From Pseudomonadota bacterium (GTDB taxonomy: Bacteria; Desulfobacterota; Desulfovibrionia; Desulfovibrionales; Desulfovibrionaceae): a stretch of DNA of 64,000 bases. Made by a program: the position numbers and the translations under genes. The notes below the pieces were generated by a model. The model made no database searches and was not told where the DNA came from. It saw nothing but the letters and a program-made list of their open reading frames with translations. The number at the start of each line of letters is the position of its first letter. The first letter of the stretch is position 1. The DNA lies in contig JAEYOJ010000076.1 of NCBI GenBank assembly GCA_023411815.1, positions 1 to 64,000 of the forward strand. Reading direction: 5' to 3'. Below, piece by piece: positions 25,146 through 34,819 of this stretch.

Positions 25146-26174
25146 ATGACGAGTGTGCGCAAGGCCGGAACACGGCCACGTGGGCCATGGGCAGCCTTGG
25201 CCCGGCCGGCCTGTTTCCTGGTGGCGCTGGCGGCCCTGGCGGCCCCGCTGCTTCTGGGAGGCTGCGCGGCCAAGGCCGCGCCGCGCGTGGTTCCCGTCTC
25301 CGCCGCGAAGCTGCCGGCGGCCGAAGCCCTGGCCAAGGGCGTGGAAAGCCTGGCCCAGGGCCAGTACGAGCTGGCCGTCAATTACCTGAGCCGCGCCCTG
25401 GAGGCGGACCCGCGCCTTGCCGAGGCCTATCTGGCCCGGGGCAAGACCCTGCACGCCATGGGCAATTACGAGCAGGCCCTGTTCGACTTCAACCGCGCGG
25501 TGAATCTGCGGCCCGACTGGGCCGTGGCCTATTACGACCGGGCGACTGCCTACCTCGCCCTGAAGCGGCCCCGGGAGGCCCTGGAAGACCAGCGCGCGGC
25601 GCTCAGGCTGGACCCCGGCATGGCCGTGGCGCACAACGACATGGGCCTGGCCCTGGAGGCCCTGGACCGGCCCGAGGAAGCCCTGCAGGCCTTCGACGCG
25701 GCCATCCGGGTCTCGGGCGGCCGTCTGGCCCAGGCCTTCTACAACCGCGGGACCCTGCGCCTGCGGGACAACCTGCTGGACGCGGCGGGGGAGGACCTGA
25801 TCCGGGCCGTGGAGCTGGATCCCGGTCTGGCTCCGGCGCTCAACAACCTGGGCATCCTGCGCGACAGGACGGGCGCATACGAGGAGGCGGTGCAGGCCTT
25901 CGACGCCGCCATCGCCCTGGCTCCCAAGGACCCGGCCCTGTACCTCAACCGGGGCATCGCCCACGAGAACCAGAACCGCTACGACAAGGCCATCCAGGAC
26001 TACACCCGCGCCCTGGCCCTCAAACCCGGATACGCCCAGGCCCTGCACAACAGGGGGGTTCTGTTCATGCGCCTCTCGGCCCGGACGCGGGCCTGCGAGG
26101 ACTTCGAGGCGGCTTGTCGGCTGGGACTGTGCCACAGGCATGAAGCATCCAAGAAACTCGGCTTGTGCTGGTAG
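25146..26174 (+). CDS. TPR-repeat lipoprotein
   Basis: A 342-residue exported protein. A long signal with the lipobox LLGGC (Cys40) is followed by seven or so tetratricopeptide repeats (about 58-330; for example NRGTLRLRDNLLDAAGEDLIRAVELDP). It lies 30 nt before gspC on the same strand, so it may be part of the type II secretion transcript. A TPR lipoprotein in this place could act as a pilotin or assembly factor for the secretin; that is a guess from position, since known pilotins differ in sequence. Confidence 0.8.
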   Translation: MTSVRKAGTRPRGPWAALARPACFLVALAALAAPLLLGGCAAKAAPRVVPVSAAKLPAAEALAKGVESLAQGQYELAVNYLSRALEADPRLAEAYLARGKTLHAMGNYEQALFDFNRAVNLRPDWAVAYYDRATAYLALKRPREALEDQRAALRLDPGMAVAHNDMGLALEALDRPEEALQAFDAAIRVSGGRLAQAFYNRGTLRLRDNLLDAAGEDLIRAVELDPGLAPALNNLGILRDRTGAYEEAVQAFDAAIALAPKDPALYLNRGIAHENQNRYDKAIQDYTRALALKPGYAQALHNRGVLFMRLSARTRACEDFEAACRLGLCHRHEASKKLGLCW

Positions 26175-26204
26175 CCCGGGTCCGGGGAAGGCAAGGAGCG
26201 GGAC

Positions 26205-27029
26205 ATGAGCTTGCGCATGGTCGCACACCTGGCGCTCATAGCCCTGGGGCTCTATTTCGCAGTGGACGCCGGCATGACCGTCGTTGCGCACGTGTTGACC
26301 CCGGAGGCGGCCGTCGTGGCGCCGCGCCGCGCCGATACTTCACGGCCGGAGCGGGCCAAGGCCCAGGTACCCGGCAGCCGAATCGTGGAGCGCAACCTCT
26401 TCGGCGAGGCGGCCCTGGTCGTCCCGGCCAAGCCGGTTGCGGAGCCCGTGAAGCGGGAGATCGGCCTCGACCTCGTGGGCACGATCGTGGCCGACGGCGA
26501 CCAGGGCGTTGCGGCCATCATCTTCGATCGGGCCTCCAAGGCCCAGGACTTCTTCCGCGTGGGACAGGCCGTGCGGCCGGGCGTGACGCTCAAGTCCGTG
26601 CAGCGCAAGTCCGCGGTGCTGGGCTCGGCCCAGGGCGACGTGCTGCTGACCATGGGCGACGAGCAGGGAGGCGCCCCTCCGGCCCAGGAGCCGCCCTCCG
26701 AAGCCGGCACCGCCTCTGGCTTCGCCCTGAGCCGCGGGACCCTGGAGGAATCCATGCAGAACCTCGGCCAGGTCATGCAGCAGGCGCATATCGAAAAGGT
26801 CTCGCGCGGGGGCACTAACGGCTACAGGATCACCAGCATCCAGAACGGCAGCGTCTTCGATCGCCTGAACCTGCAGAACGGGGACATCGTCACCGGAATC
26901 AACGGCCAGGAGATCACTGACCCGGGTCAGTTCACGGAATTCTACAATTCCCTGCCGCAGCATGATAGCATCACCGTGAACCTCTATCGACGCGGAAGAA
27001 AGCATGACCTCACCTTCTCGCTCCAGTAG
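26205..27029 (+). CDS. gspC: Type II secretion protein GspC
   Basis: A 274-residue inner-membrane protein with one N-terminal membrane helix (about 6-28). The HR domain starts at SRIVERNLFGEA and includes LDLVGTIVADGD..AAIIFD; a linker and a C-terminal PDZ domain (about 190-272, GYRITSIQNGSVFDRLNLQNGDIVTGING) follow. GspC connects the inner-membrane platform to the secretin GspD. AAGGAG precedes the ATG. The gene ends 26 nt inside gspD. A second, PDZ-less HR-domain protein is encoded at 32259. Confidence 0.9.
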   Translation: MSLRMVAHLALIALGLYFAVDAGMTVVAHVLTPEAAVVAPRRADTSRPERAKAQVPGSRIVERNLFGEAALVVPAKPVAEPVKREIGLDLVGTIVADGDQGVAAIIFDRASKAQDFFRVGQAVRPGVTLKSVQRKSAVLGSAQGDVLLTMGDEQGGAPPAQEPPSEAGTASGFALSRGTLEESMQNLGQVMQQAHIEKVSRGGTNGYRITSIQNGSVFDRLNLQNGDIVTGINGQEITDPGQFTEFYNSLPQHDSITVNLYRRGRKHDLTFSLQ

Positions 27030-29100
27030 TCCGGGCGGACAGGCCGCCACCCTCCCAGGCGCTTCCGGGCCGACCAGAACGGAAAGCGCGCGGCGTCGCC
27101 CGGCCCTTGCCGCATCGCTGGCCATGGGCCTGGTCGTGGGCCTGGTCGTGGGACTGGCCCTGGCGGTCCAGCCCGGCACCGTCCTGGCCCAGGCGCGGGC
27201 GCAAGCCCCCCAGGGACAGCAGAACATCAGCATGGACTTCAACGGCGTGGACATACAGGTCTTCGTCAAGTTCATAAGCGAGCTAACGGGCCGCAACTTC
27301 GTCATGGACGACAAGGTGCGCGGGCGGGTCACGGTGGTCTCGCCCCGGCGCATCTCCGTGGACGAGGCCTACAAGGTCTTTGAGTCCGTGCTGGCGGTCT
27401 ACGGCTTCATGGCCGTGCCGGCCGGGCAGGTGACCAAGATCCTGCCCATCCGCGAAAGTCCGACCACGGGCCTGGAGACCTTCACGGTCCCGCGGCCGGA
27501 CCGCTACGGCGACGCCTTCGTGACCCAGCTCATCCAGCTCGAACACGTGCGGGTCGAGGACGTGCTCAAGATGCTTGCGCCCATGGTCTCCAGGAGCGGG
27601 CTCATCACGGCCTACGCGCCCTCGTCCATGCTCATTGTCACGGACTCGGAATCCAACCTTCGCCGCCTGCTGACCATCGTGCGGGCCATCGACGTGCGCG
27701 GGACCGAAGGAGCGGTGGCGGTCATCCCCCTGGAGTACGCCTCGGCCGAGAAGACCGCCTCCAGCCTGGCCAAGTTCTGGGAGAGCGGGGTCCGCGAGCA
27801 GGGCAAGGCGGCCCAGACGAGCCTGAGCATCGTGCCGGACGAGCGCATGAACGCCCTCATCGCCTACGGCGAGGCCCGCGACATCCAGCGGCTGCGCTCC
27901 ATCGTGGTCCAGATCGACCGCCCGGCGCCCAGGGGCCAGGGCAACGTGCGCGTATACAAGCTGGAGCACGCCGACGCCACGGAGCTGGCCGACGTGCTCA
28001 CCGGGCTGGTGGGCAAGACCGCCGGCGCGGTCGCGGCCGGAGGCCAGGCTCCCAAGGACGCGGGCGTGGTCCAGCCGGTCATCTCCGCCGGCGTGACCAT
28101 CCTGCCGGACAAGGCCACCAACAGCCTGGTCATCACGGCCGGGGCCGACGACTTCGCCCAGATCGAGGAGCTCCTGCGGGCCCTGGACAGCCCGCGCAGG
28201 CAGGTGCTCGTGGAGGCGCTCATCATGGAGGTGTCCTCCTCCCAGAACGTCGAGTTCGGCTCCAAGCTCCAGGGCGCCGCGGACATAAACCTGGGCGGCC
28301 GCGAGGGCGTGGTGGGCGGCTTCGCCAACCCGCCCGGCCTGAGCGAGAGCGTGCTCAGCCCCGGCAGCGTGTTCGGCATCGGCGCGGCGGCCATCCCCGT
28401 GACCATCAACGGCGTGACCTACACCAACCTGAACGCCCTCATCGCCGCGGGCAAGGTCAACAGCGACTTCAACATCATCTCCACGCCGCAGATCATGACC
28501 CTGGACAACCAGGAGGCCGCCATCACCGTGGCCGACAACAGGCCCTTCCAGACGAGCCAGACCTCGACGCTCGAGGCGACGAACAACATCATCACCCAGT
28601 ACACTTACCGCGACGTGGGCACGATCCTGAAGCTGACGCCCCAGATCAACGAGGGCGGCATGATCAAGCTCAAGATCTTCCAGGAGTACTCGGAGGTCGA
28701 CCAGGCCCTCACGGGCGACGCCACCCTGCCCGTGACGCGCAAGCGCACCACCGAGACCACGGTGGTCGTCCGCGAGGGCCAGACCGTGGTGCTCTCCGGC
28801 CTCATCGGCAAGAGCGCATCGAGCACTTCGAGCAGGGTTCCCCTGCTGGGCGACATCCCGCTGCTTGGCTGGCTGTTCCGCTACGACACGCGGGAAGAGC
28901 GCAAGACCAACCTGCTCGTGTTCATAACCCCGCGCGTGGTGGACAGCCCCGAGAAGGCCCAGGACCTGTACGTGACCAAGATCAAGGAATTCGAACGCAT
29001 CCAGTTCGACGCCGACGACCGCATACGGCCCGTGCTCATGCCCCTGGTCTCGCCGGGCCCGCGCCTGGGGAGCTCCCAGGCCGCCGTGGAGACGAGATGA
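27004..29100 (+). CDS. gspD: Type II secretion secretin GspD
   Basis: A 698-residue outer-membrane secretin forming the export channel. A basic N-terminus and hydrophobic signal (about 38-64) precede the N0 domain (MDFNGVDIQVFVKFISELTGRNFVMDD) and N1-N3 repeats with the VIPLEYASAEKTASSL and VYKLEHADATELADVLTGL motifs. The secretin core (about 390-640) includes LVEALIMEVSS, STPQIMTLDNQEA and VPLLGDIPLLGWLFR. The unusually long positively charged leader before the signal suggests the true start could be internal. It overlaps both gspC (26 nt) and gspE (4 nt, ATGA). Confidence 0.95.
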   Translation: MTSPSRSSSPGGQAATLPGASGPTRTESARRRPALAASLAMGLVVGLVVGLALAVQPGTVLAQARAQAPQGQQNISMDFNGVDIQVFVKFISELTGRNFVMDDKVRGRVTVVSPRRISVDEAYKVFESVLAVYGFMAVPAGQVTKILPIRESPTTGLETFTVPRPDRYGDAFVTQLIQLEHVRVEDVLKMLAPMVSRSGLITAYAPSSMLIVTDSESNLRRLLTIVRAIDVRGTEGAVAVIPLEYASAEKTASSLAKFWESGVREQGKAAQTSLSIVPDERMNALIAYGEARDIQRLRSIVVQIDRPAPRGQGNVRVYKLEHADATELADVLTGLVGKTAGAVAAGGQAPKDAGVVQPVISAGVTILPDKATNSLVITAGADDFAQIEELLRALDSPRRQVLVEALIMEVSSSQNVEFGSKLQGAADINLGGREGVVGGFANPPGLSESVLSPGSVFGIGAAAIPVTINGVTYTNLNALIAAGKVNSDFNIISTPQIMTLDNQEAAITVADNRPFQTSQTSTLEATNNIITQYTYRDVGTILKLTPQINEGGMIKLKIFQEYSEVDQALTGDATLPVTRKRTTETTVVVREGQTVVLSGLIGKSASSTSSRVPLLGDIPLLGWLFRYDTREERKTNLLVFITPRVVDSPEKAQDLYVTKIKEFERIQFDADDRIRPVLMPLVSPGPRLGSSQAAVETR

Positions 29101-30896
29101 GCGTGACGCTGCGCGAGCACATGGGCCGTGTGCGGGCCATGCTGAACCCCGAAGGGTCGCGGGGCGCGGAGTCCTCGGGGCAGGCCGGCCAGGCCGGTCT
29201 GGCCGGACAGGGCAAGGTCAGGCTCGACGACGGCGGCCCGTCCCGGTCGGGCCCGCCCCTTTCTCCCGGCGGAGCGGACAGCGGAGGCCGGGAGCCGGGC
29301 CCCGAGGAGCAGGCCCAGGAGTTCGGCCTGCGCTTCGTGCGGCGCGTGGAGGAAGGCTGGCTGGACCTGTCCCTGGTGCGCGGCCTGCCCATCACCTATC
29401 TCAAGCAGAACCTCGTGCTGCCCGTGAGGGGCGAAGGCGGCTCGCTGCTCGTGCTCGTGGGCGACCCGCTGCGCGTGGAGGTCATGGACGAGCTGCGCCT
29501 GCTCCTTGCCGAGGGAAGGGCCGACGGCGGGGCGACCGGGCGGGACGGCAAGGCGAGGGCGGAAGTGCACTTCGCCATGGCTCCGGCCGAGGCCATCCTG
29601 GAGGCCATCAGCCAGACCTTCGCCCAGGCCGACAGCCGGGCCGACCAGATCATCCAGGACCTGGGCGTGGAGGAGGACGACGACCGGCTGCTCTCGGAGC
29701 TGGAGCGCGGCGGCAGCGAGGACCTGCTCGACGAGACCTCCAACGCGCCGGTCATCAAGCTCGTGAACCACGTCCTGGCCCAGGCCGTGAAGAGCCGCGC
29801 CAGCGACATCCACGTGGAGCCTTTCAAGAACGAGCTGGTGGTGCGCTTCCGCCTGGACGGCGTGCTGCACAACATCCTGCGCCTGCCCAAGCGGCTGCAG
29901 GCGCCCGTGGCCTCGCGCATAAAGATCATGGCCAAACTGAACATCGCCGAGAAGCGCTTGCCCCAGGACGGGCGCATCGAGGTGCGCATCGGCAACCGCC
30001 AGGTGGACCTGCGCGTGTCCAGCCTGCCCACGGCCTTCGGCGAGCGCGTGGTCATGCGCCTGCTGGAGAAGAACGCGCGCCTGCTGTCCCTGGAGGAGCT
30101 GGGCATGGGCCCGGACCACCACGCGGAAATGCGCCGCCTGACCCAGCTTTCCCACGGCATCATCCTGGTCACCGGCCCCACCGGCAGCGGCAAGACCACC
30201 ACGCTCTACGCGGCCCTGTCCTCCATCAACTCGCCGGACAAGAACATCCTGACCATCGAGGACCCCATCGAGTACCAGCTCGACGGCATCGGCCAGATGC
30301 AGGTCAACTCCAAGATCGACCTGACCTTCGCCAAGGGGCTGCGCTCCATGGTGCGCCAGGACCCGGACGTGATCCTGGTGGGCGAAATACGCGACCGCGA
30401 GACGGCCGAGATCGCCATCCAGGCCTCGCTCACGGGCCACCTCGTCTTCTCCACCCTGCACACCAACGACGCCCCCAGCGCCGTGACCCGGCTCATCGAC
30501 ATCGGCATCGAGCCCTTCCTGGTCTCCTCGGCCGTGCGCACGATCATTGCCCAGCGCCTCGTGCGCGTGCTCTGCCCCGCCTGCAAGCGGCCGGACGCGC
30601 CCACGGCCAAGGAGCTGCGCGAGATGGGCCTGGCCGAGGACGCCGCGCCCGTGGTGCACCGCGCCGTGGGCTGCTCCGAGTGCATGCAGACCGGCTATCG
30701 CGGCCGGACATCCATCTACGAGTTCATGCGCCTGACCGAGCCCTTGCAGGACCTCGTGGTGCGCACCTCTGACGCCAACCAGCTGCGCAAGCTGGCCTTG
30801 GAGGAGGGCATGGTCACGCTGCGCCAGGACGGCATTCGCCGGGTCCTCGGCGGCGTGACGACCCTCGACGAGGTCATGCGCGTGACCCTGCTGTAA
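29097..30896 (+). CDS. gspE: Type II secretion ATPase GspE
   Basis: A 599-residue cytoplasmic hexameric ATPase that powers pseudopilus assembly. After a non-conserved Gly/Ser/Pro-rich stretch (about 15-70) comes the N-terminal GspE domain. The motor domain has Walker A GPTGSGKTT near 360, the Asp box, Walker B (VILVGEIRDRETAEIAIQA) and the His box (GHLVFSTLHTNDA). A tetra-cysteine zinc module is complete (CPAC at 492-495, CSEC at 525-528), as in T2SS rather than most pilus ATPases. The insertion of the low-complexity stretch is a local oddity. Confidence 0.95.
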   Translation: MSVTLREHMGRVRAMLNPEGSRGAESSGQAGQAGLAGQGKVRLDDGGPSRSGPPLSPGGADSGGREPGPEEQAQEFGLRFVRRVEEGWLDLSLVRGLPITYLKQNLVLPVRGEGGSLLVLVGDPLRVEVMDELRLLLAEGRADGGATGRDGKARAEVHFAMAPAEAILEAISQTFAQADSRADQIIQDLGVEEDDDRLLSELERGGSEDLLDETSNAPVIKLVNHVLAQAVKSRASDIHVEPFKNELVVRFRLDGVLHNILRLPKRLQAPVASRIKIMAKLNIAEKRLPQDGRIEVRIGNRQVDLRVSSLPTAFGERVVMRLLEKNARLLSLEELGMGPDHHAEMRRLTQLSHGIILVTGPTGSGKTTTLYAALSSINSPDKNILTIEDPIEYQLDGIGQMQVNSKIDLTFAKGLRSMVRQDPDVILVGEIRDRETAEIAIQASLTGHLVFSTLHTNDAPSAVTRLIDIGIEPFLVSSAVRTIIAQRLVRVLCPACKRPDAPTAKELREMGLAEDAAPVVHRAVGCSECMQTGYRGRTSIYEFMRLTEPLQDLVVRTSDANQLRKLALEEGMVTLRQDGIRRVLGGVTTLDEVMRVTLL

Positions 30897-30899
30897 GCC

Positions 30900-32210
30900 A
30901 TGCCGGTCTACGAATACGTCGCCATAGACGCCGCGGGCAAATCGAGGAAAGGCGTCATCGACGCCGACGACGCCCGTACGGCCCGCCAGAAGCTGCGCGC
31001 CGGGGGCCTCTTCCCGAGCCGCATCAGCGAGGCGGCCTCGGGCCAACCGGCCGAGCGGACCGACACCGGCCGTCGGTCCGGACGGATCAGTCGGATCGGA
31101 AAGGCTGAACGGGCCAAACGGGCCGGGCGAAAGGACGCGCCGGGGCTGCTGCCCCGCCTCTCCCTGGGGCTCAAGCGGGTCAAGCGTTCGGAGCTGGCCG
31201 CGACCACGCGCCAGATGTCCACCCTGTTGAGCGCCGGCCTGCCCCTGGAGCAGGTGCTGACCGCGGTTCTGGTCCAGATCCGGGGAACGTCCCTGTACAC
31301 GGTGCTGGCCCAGGTTCGCGAGCGGGTCAAGGAGGGCGCGAGCCTCTCCTCGGCCCTGTCCCAGCATCCCGGCGTGTTCGGCACGACCTACGCGACCATG
31401 GTCCAGGCCGGCGAGCAGAGCGGCGCGCTGGAGCTGGTCATGGCCCGGCTGGCCGATTTCGCCGAACAGGAGATGGAGCTGCGGCGCAAGATATGGTCCG
31501 CCATCACCTACCCGCTGCTCATGCTCTTTGTGGGCCTGGGCATCGTCTTCTTCCTCATGGTCTACGTGGTGCCGCGAATCACCGAGATCTTCGTGGACCT
31601 GCAGCGCGCCCTGCCCCTGCCCACGACCATACTCATCGCCGTGAGCACGGCCTTTCGCGACTGGTGGTTCCTCGCGCCCGTAGCCGGCCTGGGAGCCTGG
31701 CTGGGCCTGTCCTGGTACGCGCGCAAGCCGCACGGCCGCAGAAAACTGCACGCCTGGAGGCTGCGCATGCCCGTGGTGGGCCGGCTGACGCACGCCATCG
31801 CCATCGCCCGCTTCTCGCGCACCTTCGGCACGCTGCTGGCCAACGGCGTGACGCTGCTTATCTCTCTGAACATCGTGCGCAGCGTCGTGTCCAACGTGAT
31901 CCTGCAGGACGCCGTGGACAGCGTGAGCAAGGAAGTCAGCGAAGGCGCGGGGCTGGCCGAGGCCATGTCCCGCCACGACGTGTTTCCGCCGACCATGATC
32001 CAGATGCTCGCCGCCGGAGAACAGAGCGGCGAACTGCACACCATGCTCTTCAAGGTCGCTGAACTGTACGAGAACGAGATATCCACGCGGCTGGCCATCA
32101 TGACCTCGCTGCTGGAACCTGTTATGATCCTGGCGCTCGGCGGCATCGTGGGTTTCGTGGTGCTGGCCGTGCTTTTGCCGATCTTCGAAATGAGCAGCCT
32201 GGTGCGCTGA
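30900..32210 (+). CDS. gspF: Type II secretion inner-membrane platform protein GspF
   Basis: A 436-residue polytopic membrane protein with the two repeated T2SSF helical domains (about 100-220 and 300-425) and three membrane helices. The N-terminus MPVYEYVAIDAAGKSRKG is diagnostic. A basic linker of about 45 residues (about 48-92, Arg/Lys-rich) before the first domain is longer than usual. It lies 3 nt after gspE and is clearly in the same operon. Confidence 0.95.
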   Translation: MPVYEYVAIDAAGKSRKGVIDADDARTARQKLRAGGLFPSRISEAASGQPAERTDTGRRSGRISRIGKAERAKRAGRKDAPGLLPRLSLGLKRVKRSELAATTRQMSTLLSAGLPLEQVLTAVLVQIRGTSLYTVLAQVRERVKEGASLSSALSQHPGVFGTTYATMVQAGEQSGALELVMARLADFAEQEMELRRKIWSAITYPLLMLFVGLGIVFFLMVYVVPRITEIFVDLQRALPLPTTILIAVSTAFRDWWFLAPVAGLGAWLGLSWYARKPHGRRKLHAWRLRMPVVGRLTHAIAIARFSRTFGTLLANGVTLLISLNIVRSVVSNVILQDAVDSVSKEVSEGAGLAEAMSRHDVFPPTMIQMLAAGEQSGELHTMLFKVAELYENEISTRLAIMTSLLEPVMILALGGIVGFVVLAVLLPIFEMSSLVR

Positions 32211-32258
32211 CGATCGCCGACACTCCATGGCGAGGTGAGACAAGCCGAGGAAAGACAT

Positions 32259-33056
32259 ATGCGACCAAGAACCAAAGGCCTGAGCATCAGGTACTACATA
32301 TCCGCCCTGCTCATCCTGGTCAGCGCCGCGGGCCTGGCCCTGGCCTGGGACATCTACCGGGAAAGCGCCGAGGTCGGCCTGCGGCCGCCGGACGCGGCCC
32401 CCGCGCCCCAGGCCGAGGTGGACATCGGCCAGATCGAGGCCCTCTTCCGGCAGCAGCCCGGCGACCCGGGCCGCTATCAGGTCATCGCGGAAAAGAACCT
32501 GTTTTCCGAGAATCGCCGGGCTGCCGAGGAGCAGGCCCCGAAAGGGCCGGGGCGGAAGGACGCGCCCGAACGCAGGGAGGAGGTGCAGCTCCTGGGCACC
32601 AGCATCCTGGGCGAGCGCAGGTCGGCCATGATGCGCTTCCTGCTCTTCTCCGACAAGAAGAAGGCCCATGTCATGGAGCAGGGACAGACCGTGAACGACG
32701 AGGGCGAGGGTGGCCAAGGCTACACCCTCGTGGACGTGGAGCAGCGCCGCGTGACCCTGCGGGACCAGTCGGGGCAGACCTTCAGCGTGTCCATGGCCGA
32801 GCCGCAGCTGCCCCAGGCGCAAGAACCCGGCCAGGCCGGGGAGCAGGCCGACGGCCGGCCCGAGGCAGTGCGGCGCATGCAGGACATGTTTCAAAACCAG
32901 CGCGGGACGCCGGACCCGGCGGCGCGCGTGGATCCGCCCGCGCAAGAGCCGGAGCAGCCCGACGGGCCCGAAACAGGTCGGCGCGGGCAGGCGGCGCCCG
33001 CGCCGACCTCTGGCGCGGACAACACGACCTCCGGCACATGGAACGTCATCCGCTGA
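32259..33056 (+). CDS. Second GspC/PilP-like HR-domain protein
   Basis: A 265-residue bitopic inner-membrane protein: helix at about 9-28, then QVIAEKNLFSENRR, the start of an HR (homology-region) domain that continues with VQLLGTSILGERRSAMMRFLLF and HVMEQGQTVND. A disordered Pro/Gln/Glu-rich C-terminus of about 75 residues follows, without a PDZ domain. The HR fold matches GspC and PilP, so the operon encodes two HR-domain proteins. GAGGAAAGACAT precedes the ATG at 32259. It may replace or complement GspC in contacting the secretin. Confidence 0.75.
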   Translation: MRPRTKGLSIRYYISALLILVSAAGLALAWDIYRESAEVGLRPPDAAPAPQAEVDIGQIEALFRQQPGDPGRYQVIAEKNLFSENRRAAEEQAPKGPGRKDAPERREEVQLLGTSILGERRSAMMRFLLFSDKKKAHVMEQGQTVNDEGEGGQGYTLVDVEQRRVTLRDQSGQTFSVSMAEPQLPQAQEPGQAGEQADGRPEAVRRMQDMFQNQRGTPDPAARVDPPAQEPEQPDGPETGRRGQAAPAPTSGADNTTSGTWNVIR

Positions 33057-33069
33057 CAAAGGCGCGGCC

Positions 33070-34791
33070 ATGGTGAAACGAAGCTCAAAGGCGCGGTCCG
33101 GTCCCGATCCGGCCTCCGCTCCGGCCCCGGACCCTGCGGCCAGGGCCGCCGGAATGGCCGCGGCCATGCGCGCCTTCGCCAACGCGCCGGGCTCGACGTT
33201 CTTCTACAGCGGCGCGGTGCACAAGCAGCTGCTGGAAGACCTCGTGCGCGCCCTGCGCGACCGCCTGGGCCTGCATCTCGTGCTGGGCGACTTCGGCACG
33301 GGCAAGACCACCCTGTGCAATTTCGTGCTCATGGCCTACGGGCACGAATTCACCATGGGCTATCTGGGCAACCCCTTCGTGGACGAGGCCGAGTTCATCC
33401 GGCACATCGCCGCCGCCCTGGGGGCCGAGTGCCCCGGCGCGGCCACGGCCAAGGAATGTCTGGACGCCCTGGAAGCCTTCCTGCGGCGGCGGCACATGGA
33501 GCGCAAGGTCTGCGTCGTCTTCGTGGACGAGGCCCATCTGCTGGACCCGGCCCTGCTGGACCGGCTGCTGGTGCTCTCCAACCTGCAGATATCGGGCGTG
33601 CCGCTCCTGCAGGTCGTGCTGGCCGGCGTGCCCGGCCTGCTGGAGCTGCTGGCCGCGCCCAGGTTCGGCTCGCTCAACCAGCGCATCGGCAGCCGCCATC
33701 TGCTGCAGCCCCTGAGCAAGGCCGAGGTCGGCGAGTACGTGCGCCACAGGCTGGCCCATGCCGGCGGCGACCAGGAGCTGTTCAGCCCCAGGGCCCTGTC
33801 CGCGGTGCAGCGCAGCTCGGGAGGCCGTCCCAGGCTGGTGAACCTGCTCTGCCGCCTGAGCCTGGAGGTCTGCGCGCGTTCGGGCGAGGCTCGGGTGAGC
33901 CCGGCCATGGTGCGCCTCGCGGCCGCGGGCCCGGCCTACAGCAGCCTGTTCCGCGAGGCCGGCATGCGCCGCGGCCGCTGGCCGGCCGTGCTGGCCGGAG
34001 CGCCCCTGGCCCTGGCCGTGGGCCTGGCCCTGCTGCTGTTCGCGCGCGAAGCGCGCATAGCCGATCTCTGGCGGGGTGTGTCGGGGCCGGAGTCGATGTC
34101 GGCCCAGCCCGCCGGGCCGACGTCCGGGTCGGCCCCGGTTGCGACGTTCGGCCCGGCCGATCAATCCGCTCCCGGCGTTCCTGCCGCCCAGGCTGTCCCG
34201 GAAGGCGGCGCGGACCGCGAATCCGCGCTTGTCGCGCCCGCCGCTCCGGCACGATCAGCGGGCGCGACGGAGCCTCGGAGCACGCCCGGCGACGGCTGGC
34301 GCACGCTGCCCGAGCCCGTCGGAGAAGGCTGGGTCGTGGAGGTGACTCCCGAGCCCGAGGCCGGGGCGGTCGCGGCATATCCCGGGGAGCCCGCGCCCCC
34401 GTCGAGACGAACGCCGCCCGAATCCGGGCCGGAGACGATGGGGCAGCTCCATGCGGAGGACATGCCAACAGCCGCTGCCCCGCAAGACCGGGTCGCCCGG
34501 CCTGGCCCGCCGCCTCCGGAGGAGGTCACGCTGGCGCTCGTGGAGAGGCTTCAGGCGGTCTGGGGGCCTGTCATCCATGGCCAGGGGCTGCCGCCGGACA
34601 TGGCCCAGGCGCGCGTGCAGGCCATCGCCTGGAACGCCGTGCCCGAGGAGCGCATGGCCCTGGTGGGCGAGGCCATCGTGCGCATCGGCGAATCCCTGGC
34701 CGGCGGGAGCGTGGCGGCCATAGGCGAGGATTACGTGCTCGTGGTCAGGCAGGGCGAGAAATTTCTGCTGCAAATCATGCCCCGGCAGTAG
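33070..34791 (+). CDS. GspA/ExeA-like AAA ATPase with periplasmic tail
   Basis: A 573-residue protein. The N-terminal AAA domain has Walker A GDFGTGKTT (73-81) and Walker B VCVVFVDEAH (about 147-156), as in ExeA/GspA, which helps insert the secretin through peptidoglycan. A membrane helix follows at about 304-325, then a Pro/Ala/Glu-rich linker (330-475) and a C-terminal domain of about 95 residues (LALVERLQAVWGP onward). ExeA itself carries a peptidoglycan-binding domain after its helix; I cannot recognise one here, so the C-terminal domain may play that role or the role of GspB. Confidence 0.8.
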   Translation: MVKRSSKARSGPDPASAPAPDPAARAAGMAAAMRAFANAPGSTFFYSGAVHKQLLEDLVRALRDRLGLHLVLGDFGTGKTTLCNFVLMAYGHEFTMGYLGNPFVDEAEFIRHIAAALGAECPGAATAKECLDALEAFLRRRHMERKVCVVFVDEAHLLDPALLDRLLVLSNLQISGVPLLQVVLAGVPGLLELLAAPRFGSLNQRIGSRHLLQPLSKAEVGEYVRHRLAHAGGDQELFSPRALSAVQRSSGGRPRLVNLLCRLSLEVCARSGEARVSPAMVRLAAAGPAYSSLFREAGMRRGRWPAVLAGAPLALAVGLALLLFAREARIADLWRGVSGPESMSAQPAGPTSGSAPVATFGPADQSAPGVPAAQAVPEGGADRESALVAPAAPARSAGATEPRSTPGDGWRTLPEPVGEGWVVEVTPEPEAGAVAAYPGEPAPPSRRTPPESGPETMGQLHAEDMPTAAAPQDRVARPGPPPPEEVTLALVERLQAVWGPVIHGQGLPPDMAQARVQAIAWNAVPEERMALVGEAIVRIGESLAGGSVAAIGEDYVLVVRQGEKFLLQIMPRQ

Positions 34792-34819
34792 GGGCCGTCG
34801 AAAGCTCAAGGAGTACAGC

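Noticed and set aside
28881..33182. A 1433-codon open frame antisense to the secretion operon
   Set aside because: It lies opposite gspD-gspE-gspF and GspC-like genes, is His/Gly/Gln-rich without any domain, and is the usual by-product of high-GC third-position codon use.
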